Source of the DNA: Streptomyces mangrovisoli
GTDB taxonomy: Bacteria > Actinomycetota > Actinomycetes > Streptomycetales > Streptomycetaceae
DNA length: 64,000 bases
NCBI RefSeq assembly: GCF_000974985.2
Contig: NZ_LAVA02000011.1
Coordinates: 1-64,000 of the forward strand
Direction of reading: 5' to 3'
Of this stretch, positions 61,294 to 64,000 are shown one piece after another. The translations under genes and the position numbers were made by a program. Each line of letters starts with the position of its first letter. Positions within the stretch are counted from its first letter, which is position 1. The notes under the pieces are model-generated. The model saw only the letters and a list, made by a program, of their open reading frames with translations, did not search any database and was not told the origin of the DNA.

Positions 61294-61824
61294 ATGTCCG
61301 CGTTCATACAGCAACTTCCCGCGCTCATCGGTGTGGTGATCGGCGCCCTCGGCTCGTATCTGGCGATCGTGCGGGGCGACCGCGCCCGGTTCGACCGTGA
61401 GCGGGTGGTGCGTTGGGAGGAGCAGCGGTACACGGTGTACGTCGACTGGGCGCGGGCGCTGAAGCAGACCATCACGCTGAACTACCGGGTGGCCGCGCAC
61501 CTCGGCAACGACCCGCATCCCCACCCGCTGTCCGCCGAGGACGCGGAACCCCTGATGACGCAGGCGCAGATCGACCGGGATCCGTACGGCGAGGCGCTGA
61601 TCCTGCTGGGCAGTCCGGCGGTCGTGGACCGGGCCCAGGAGTGGGTGAGCACCGTGATGGCGATGGAGGCGTTCCTGCGCGAGGCCCGGCGCGACCCCGA
61701 GGGGTGGCAGGCGCTGCTGGACCGGCAGCGGACGGGGCGGCAGCGCTACTACGCGGCCGTCCGCGAGGATCTGTCGCTGCCGACGGGCCACTCCGGCCGG
61801 TGGCCGGCGGCCCCCACCGGGTAG
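61294..61824 (+). CDS. Small membrane-anchored protein of unknown function (relative of 22350-22829)
   Basis: 176 residues. The N-terminal membrane helix (LIGVVIGALGSYLAIV, about residues 11-26) is followed by a basic RGDRARFDRERVV segment and a helical cytoplasmic domain with YTVYVDWARALKQ, LILLGSPAVVDRAQ and AAVREDLSL. It shares these landmarks and order with the protein at 22350-22829. A -10-like TACCGT (61282-61287) lies 6 nt before the ATG. Function unknown; it may be a membrane-tethered structural or stress protein. Confidence 0.72.
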   Translation: MSAFIQQLPALIGVVIGALGSYLAIVRGDRARFDRERVVRWEEQRYTVYVDWARALKQTITLNYRVAAHLGNDPHPHPLSAEDAEPLMTQAQIDRDPYGEALILLGSPAVVDRAQEWVSTVMAMEAFLREARRDPEGWQALLDRQRTGRQRYYAAVREDLSLPTGHSGRWPAAPTG

Positions 61825-61976
61825 CCCTGCGGGCGGCATGGCTGTCTCTTCACCTGCGGGTCGGTGGGGCCCCTTCGCGCAGTTCCCCGCGCCCCTGAGC
61901 GATTGGGGGCGCGGGGAACTGCGCGACCAGCCCCCACCGGACCCGCAGGTGAAAGACAGACGTGCCGCCCGCAGGG
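61825..61976. repeat. 152-bp near-perfect inverted repeat between convergent genes
   Basis: Outer arms CCCTGCGGGCGGCA and its complement (61825, 61976) flank further pairs (CACCTGCGGGTC/GACCCGCAGGTG with small bulges, GGTGGGG/CCCCACC). They surround the core CGCGCAGTTCCCCGCGCCCC (61876-61895) whose exact complement is at 61906-61925 around a 10-nt loop. The core is an element I recognise as widespread in Streptomyces intergenic DNA. It lies between the membrane-anchored gene and the convergent MBL-fold gene and likely acts as a bidirectional terminator. Confidence 0.8.
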
Positions 61977-61978
61977 AC

Positions 61979-62608
61979 TCAGTGGCCGCGCGCGATCCAT
62001 GCCCCCAGGTGGGGCGCCTCCGCGCCGATCGTGGTCGCGTCGCCATGTCCGGTCAGGACCTTCGTCTCCGGCGGCAGGGTGAGCAGCCGGTCGCGGACGG
62101 AGTCGATGATCGTCGGGAAGCTGGAGTAGGAGCGGCCGGTGGCGCCGGGGCCGCCCTGGAAGAGGGTGTCGCCGGTGAACACGGTGGCGAGGCCGGGGTC
62201 GTACAGGCAGACCGCGCCGGGTGCGTGCCCGGGGGTGTGCAGGACGGTCAGGTCGGCGCCGGCCGCCTCGATCACCTGGCCGTCGGCGAGATGCCGGTCG
62301 GGTTCACGCTCGGGGTGGGTGAGCTTCCACAGCGGCAGGTCGTCGGGGTGCAGCCAGATGGTGGCGCCGGTGAGGTCGGCGAGGGCGGGGGCCGCGTCGA
62401 TGTGGTCGCTGTGGGCGTGGGTGCAGATGATCGCCGTCAGGCGGCGGTCGCCCACGGCGCGTGCGATGGCCTCGGCGTCGTGGGCGGCGTCGATGACGAT
62501 CACCTCGCTGTCGTCGCCGACGATCCACACGTTGTTGTCGACGTCCCAGCTGCCGCCGTCGAGGGTGAACTTCCCGGAGGTGACGAGGCGTTCGATGCGG
62601 GCGGTCAT
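61979..62608 (-). CDS. Metallo-beta-lactamase-fold hydrolase (mycothiol-dependent operon partner)
   Basis: A 209-residue glyoxalase-II-like enzyme with the metal motif THAHSDHIDAAPAL, HTPGHAPGAVCLY, FTGDTLFQGGPG and TGHGDATTIGAEAP. It overlaps the stop of the upstream S-(hydroxymethyl)mycothiol dehydrogenase by 1 nt (TGATG), matching the conserved gene order in mycobacteria (Rv2259-Rv2260). It probably hydrolyses the S-formylmycothiol or related thioester product; this is inferred from that order. Confidence 0.85.
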   Translation of the reverse strand: MTARIERLVTSGKFTLDGGSWDVDNNVWIVGDDSEVIVIDAAHDAEAIARAVGDRRLTAIICTHAHSDHIDAAPALADLTGATIWLHPDDLPLWKLTHPEREPDRHLADGQVIEAAGADLTVLHTPGHAPGAVCLYDPGLATVFTGDTLFQGGPGATGRSYSSFPTIIDSVRDRLLTLPPETKVLTGHGDATTIGAEAPHLGAWIARGH

Positions 62609-63693
62609 CAGAACACCACCACCGAGCGCAGCACGTCGCCCTCGTGCATCCGCTCGAACGCCTTCTCCACCTCGTCGAGCTGGATGGTCTCGGTCACGAA
62701 CGCCTCCAGGTCCAGGCGGCCCTGGAGGTAGAGGTCGATGAGCATCGGGAAGTCGCGCGAGGGCAGGCAGTCGCCGTACCAGGAGGACTTGAGCGCGCCG
62801 CCGCGGCCGAAGACGTCGAGGAGGGGCAGTTCGAGCTTCATCTCGGGGGTGGGGACGCCCACCAGGACGACGGTGCCGGCCAGATCGCGGGCGTAGAAGG
62901 CCTGCTGGTAGGTCTCCGGGCGGCCGACCGCCTCGATGACGACGTCGGCGCCGAAGCCGCCGGTCAGCTCGCGGATCTTCTCCACGGCGTCCGTCTCACG
63001 GGAGTTGACCGTGTGGGTGGCGCCGAGCGCCTTGGCGGTGGCGAGCTTGCGGTCGTCGATGTCGACGGCGATGATCCGCGCGGCCCCGGCCAGCCGCGAT
63101 CCCGCGACGGCGGCGCCGCCGACCCCGCCGCAGCCGATCACGGCCACGCTGTCGCCCCGGCCGACGTTGCCGGTGTTGATGGCGGCGCCGATGCCCGCCA
63201 TGACCCCGCAGCCCAGCAGGCCCGCCACGGCCGGGGATGCCGCCGGGTCGACCTTGGTGCACTGTCCGGCCGCCACCAGCGTCTTCTCGGCGAACGCCCC
63301 GATGCCGAGCGCGGGCGACAGCTCGGTGCCGTCGGTGAGGGTCATCTTCTGCTTCGCGTTGTGCGTGTTGAAGCAGTACCAGGGGCGGCCGCGCAGACAG
63401 GCCCGGCACTGGCCGCACACGGCACGCCAGTTGAGGATCACGAAGTCGCCGGGCGCGACGTCGGTGACGCCGTCGCCGACCGACTCCACGACGCCGGCCG
63501 CCTCGTGGCCGAGCAGGAAGGGGAAGTCGTCGCTGATCCCGCCCTGCTTGTAGTGCAGGTCGGTGTGACAGACCCCGCACGCCTGGACGCGTACGACGGC
63601 TTCGCCGGGTCCCGGGTCCGGCACGACGATCGTCTCGATGCGCACGGGCTCGTTCTTCCCCGGTGCGATCACGCCGCGTACTTCCTGCGCCAT
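62608..63693 (-). CDS. mscR: S-(hydroxymethyl)mycothiol dehydrogenase / mycothiol S-nitrosoreductase-like (MscR-like)
   Basis: A 361-residue zinc-dependent medium-chain dehydrogenase: catalytic-zinc ligands in GVCHTDL and GHEAAGVVE, structural-zinc cysteines in [15 protein letters not shown], and the Rossmann motif [16 protein letters not shown]. Resembles mycothiol-dependent formaldehyde dehydrogenases, which detoxify formaldehyde and reduce S-nitrosomycothiol. The ATG at 63693 has AAAGG 9 nt upstream. It is translationally coupled to the MBL-fold hydrolase downstream. Confidence 0.82.
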   Translation of the reverse strand: MAQEVRGVIAPGKNEPVRIETIVVPDPGPGEAVVRVQACGVCHTDLHYKQGGISDDFPFLLGHEAAGVVESVGDGVTDVAPGDFVILNWRAVCGQCRACLRGRPWYCFNTHNAKQKMTLTDGTELSPALGIGAFAEKTLVAAGQCTKVDPAASPAVAGLLGCGVMAGIGAAINTGNVGRGDSVAVIGCGGVGGAAVAGSRLAGAARIIAVDIDDRKLATAKALGATHTVNSRETDAVEKIRELTGGFGADVVIEAVGRPETYQQAFYARDLAGTVVLVGVPTPEMKLELPLLDVFGRGGALKSSWYGDCLPSRDFPMLIDLYLQGRLDLEAFVTETIQLDEVEKAFERMHEGDVLRSVVVF

Positions 63694-63830
63694 TGTGCTG
63701 GACCTTTCCTCCGAGGGGTGCGTCTCTTCGACCCTACGTGTGACCGATCGGTAACGGCACGGAGGGGGCGGGCGCAAGGCGACGCGCCCGGGGCCGGGCG
63801 TCGCGTGGCGGACGGGAGGGTGACGACAGG

Positions 63831-63862
63831 CCCGAGGGCCGCCCTGGCGGGCGGCCCTCGGG
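63831..63862. terminator. 13-bp hairpin downstream of the terminal minus-strand gene
   Basis: CCCGAGGGCCGCC (63831-63843), a 6-nt loop and the exact complement GGCGGCCCTCGGG (63850-63862). It follows the stop of the partial minus-strand gene at 63874 and would end its transcript. Confidence 0.75.
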
Positions 63863-63873
63863 GTGCGGCGTGG

Positions 63874-64000
63874 TCAGGCCTCGATCCCCGGGAGCAGGCC
63901 GGTCACGGGTGCGGCGAGGTCGGTGACCTGGTGCAGCTGGCCGAGTTCGCTGAGCCCGTTGACCCCGTTGAGGGCAGCCAGTTCGTCCCTCAGATGGGGC
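63874..64000 (-). CDS. C-terminal fragment of a small (probably secreted) protein, runs off the window
   Basis: Only the last 42 codons are present. The protein ends with HLRDELAALNGVNGLSELG followed by QLHQVTDLAAPVTGLLPGIEA, which reads like the Asn/Gly-Leu-rich tail of small Streptomyces exported proteins. Function unknown; the 5' part lies beyond position 64000. Confidence 0.5.
   Translation of the reverse strand, partial: PHLRDELAALNGVNGLSELGQLHQVTDLAAPVTGLLPGIEA

Overview
The window is very GC-rich DNA with dense short operons, GTG starts, strong third-position GC bias, and Tat and Sec exoproteins. It carries mycothiol-type detoxification genes, an actinobacterial 20S proteasome subunit and several SpoIIE-type PP2C phosphatases. 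All of this points to a Streptomyces chromosome. I see no rRNA, tRNA, insertion sequence, CRISPR array or phage block. About 57 genes are described; most are conserved chromosomal housekeeping, regulatory or secreted functions.

Layout. 0-5 kb: two adjacent SpoIIE phosphatases that sense signals through PAS, GAF and sCache-like domains; the second also carries an anti-sigma kinase (HATPase) domain. 5-18.8 kb: an unknown two-part protein, a GH15 glucoamylase/trehalase-like enzyme, a sulfite-oxidase-fold oxidoreductase, soluble transhydrogenase SthA, a CocE-type hydrolase divergent from a TetR regulator, an APC permease with a co-transcribed unknown protein, an orphan proteasome beta subunit with a complete active site, and a flippase-like membrane protein. 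18.9-25 kb: BlaI and AraC regulators, glyoxalase-fold proteins, a uridine-kinase-like protein, an EEP-family hydrolase, a small membrane-anchored protein and a HelD-type RNA polymerase-recycling ATPase. 25-31 kb: a disaccharide phosphorolysis operon (beta-phosphoglucomutase then GH65 phosphorylase), a P-loop kinase behind four 34-bp repeats, and an alpha/alpha-toroid protein. 31-41 kb: a Tat-exported PAP2/haloperoxidase-like gene broken by a one-base frameshift, a membrane glycosyltransferase, an RpiR regulator, a third SpoIIE phosphatase and a membrane-anchored peptidoglycan-binding protein. 41-46 kb: TetR, a DUF35-like zinc-ribbon protein, PaaI thioesterase plus F420-type oxidoreductase, a DUF899 protein, a Y-family polymerase relative lacking catalytic residues, and a two-domain glyoxalase protein. 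46-56 kb: a large exoprotein, an ArsR/SRPBCC operon with two matching operators, a divergent SDR/LysR pair, a small protein ending in an amyloid-signalling-like (BASS/RHIM-like) motif beside a DUF3800-like nuclease-fold gene, a methyltransferase, and a membrane-tethered S1 protease. 56.5-64 kb: a ROK regulator divergent from a Gfo/Idh/MocA dehydrogenase, an L,D-transpeptidase, an SDR, a second member of the small membrane-anchored family, and an operon of S-(hydroxymethyl)mycothiol dehydrogenase with a metallo-beta-lactamase-fold hydrolase.

Two themes run through the window. First, about 18 genes on both strands have a -10-like hexamer ending 6-8 nt before the start codon and no Shine-Dalgarno sequence, so leaderless transcription appears very common here. 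Second, several regulator/target pairs carry clear palindromes in their divergent or upstream regions (TetR, ArsR, LysR), giving testable local circuits. The least explained items are the amyloid-motif/DUF3800 pair near 52.4-54.0 kb, the orphan proteasome beta subunit at 16.8 kb and the inactive-looking polymerase at 44.2 kb.
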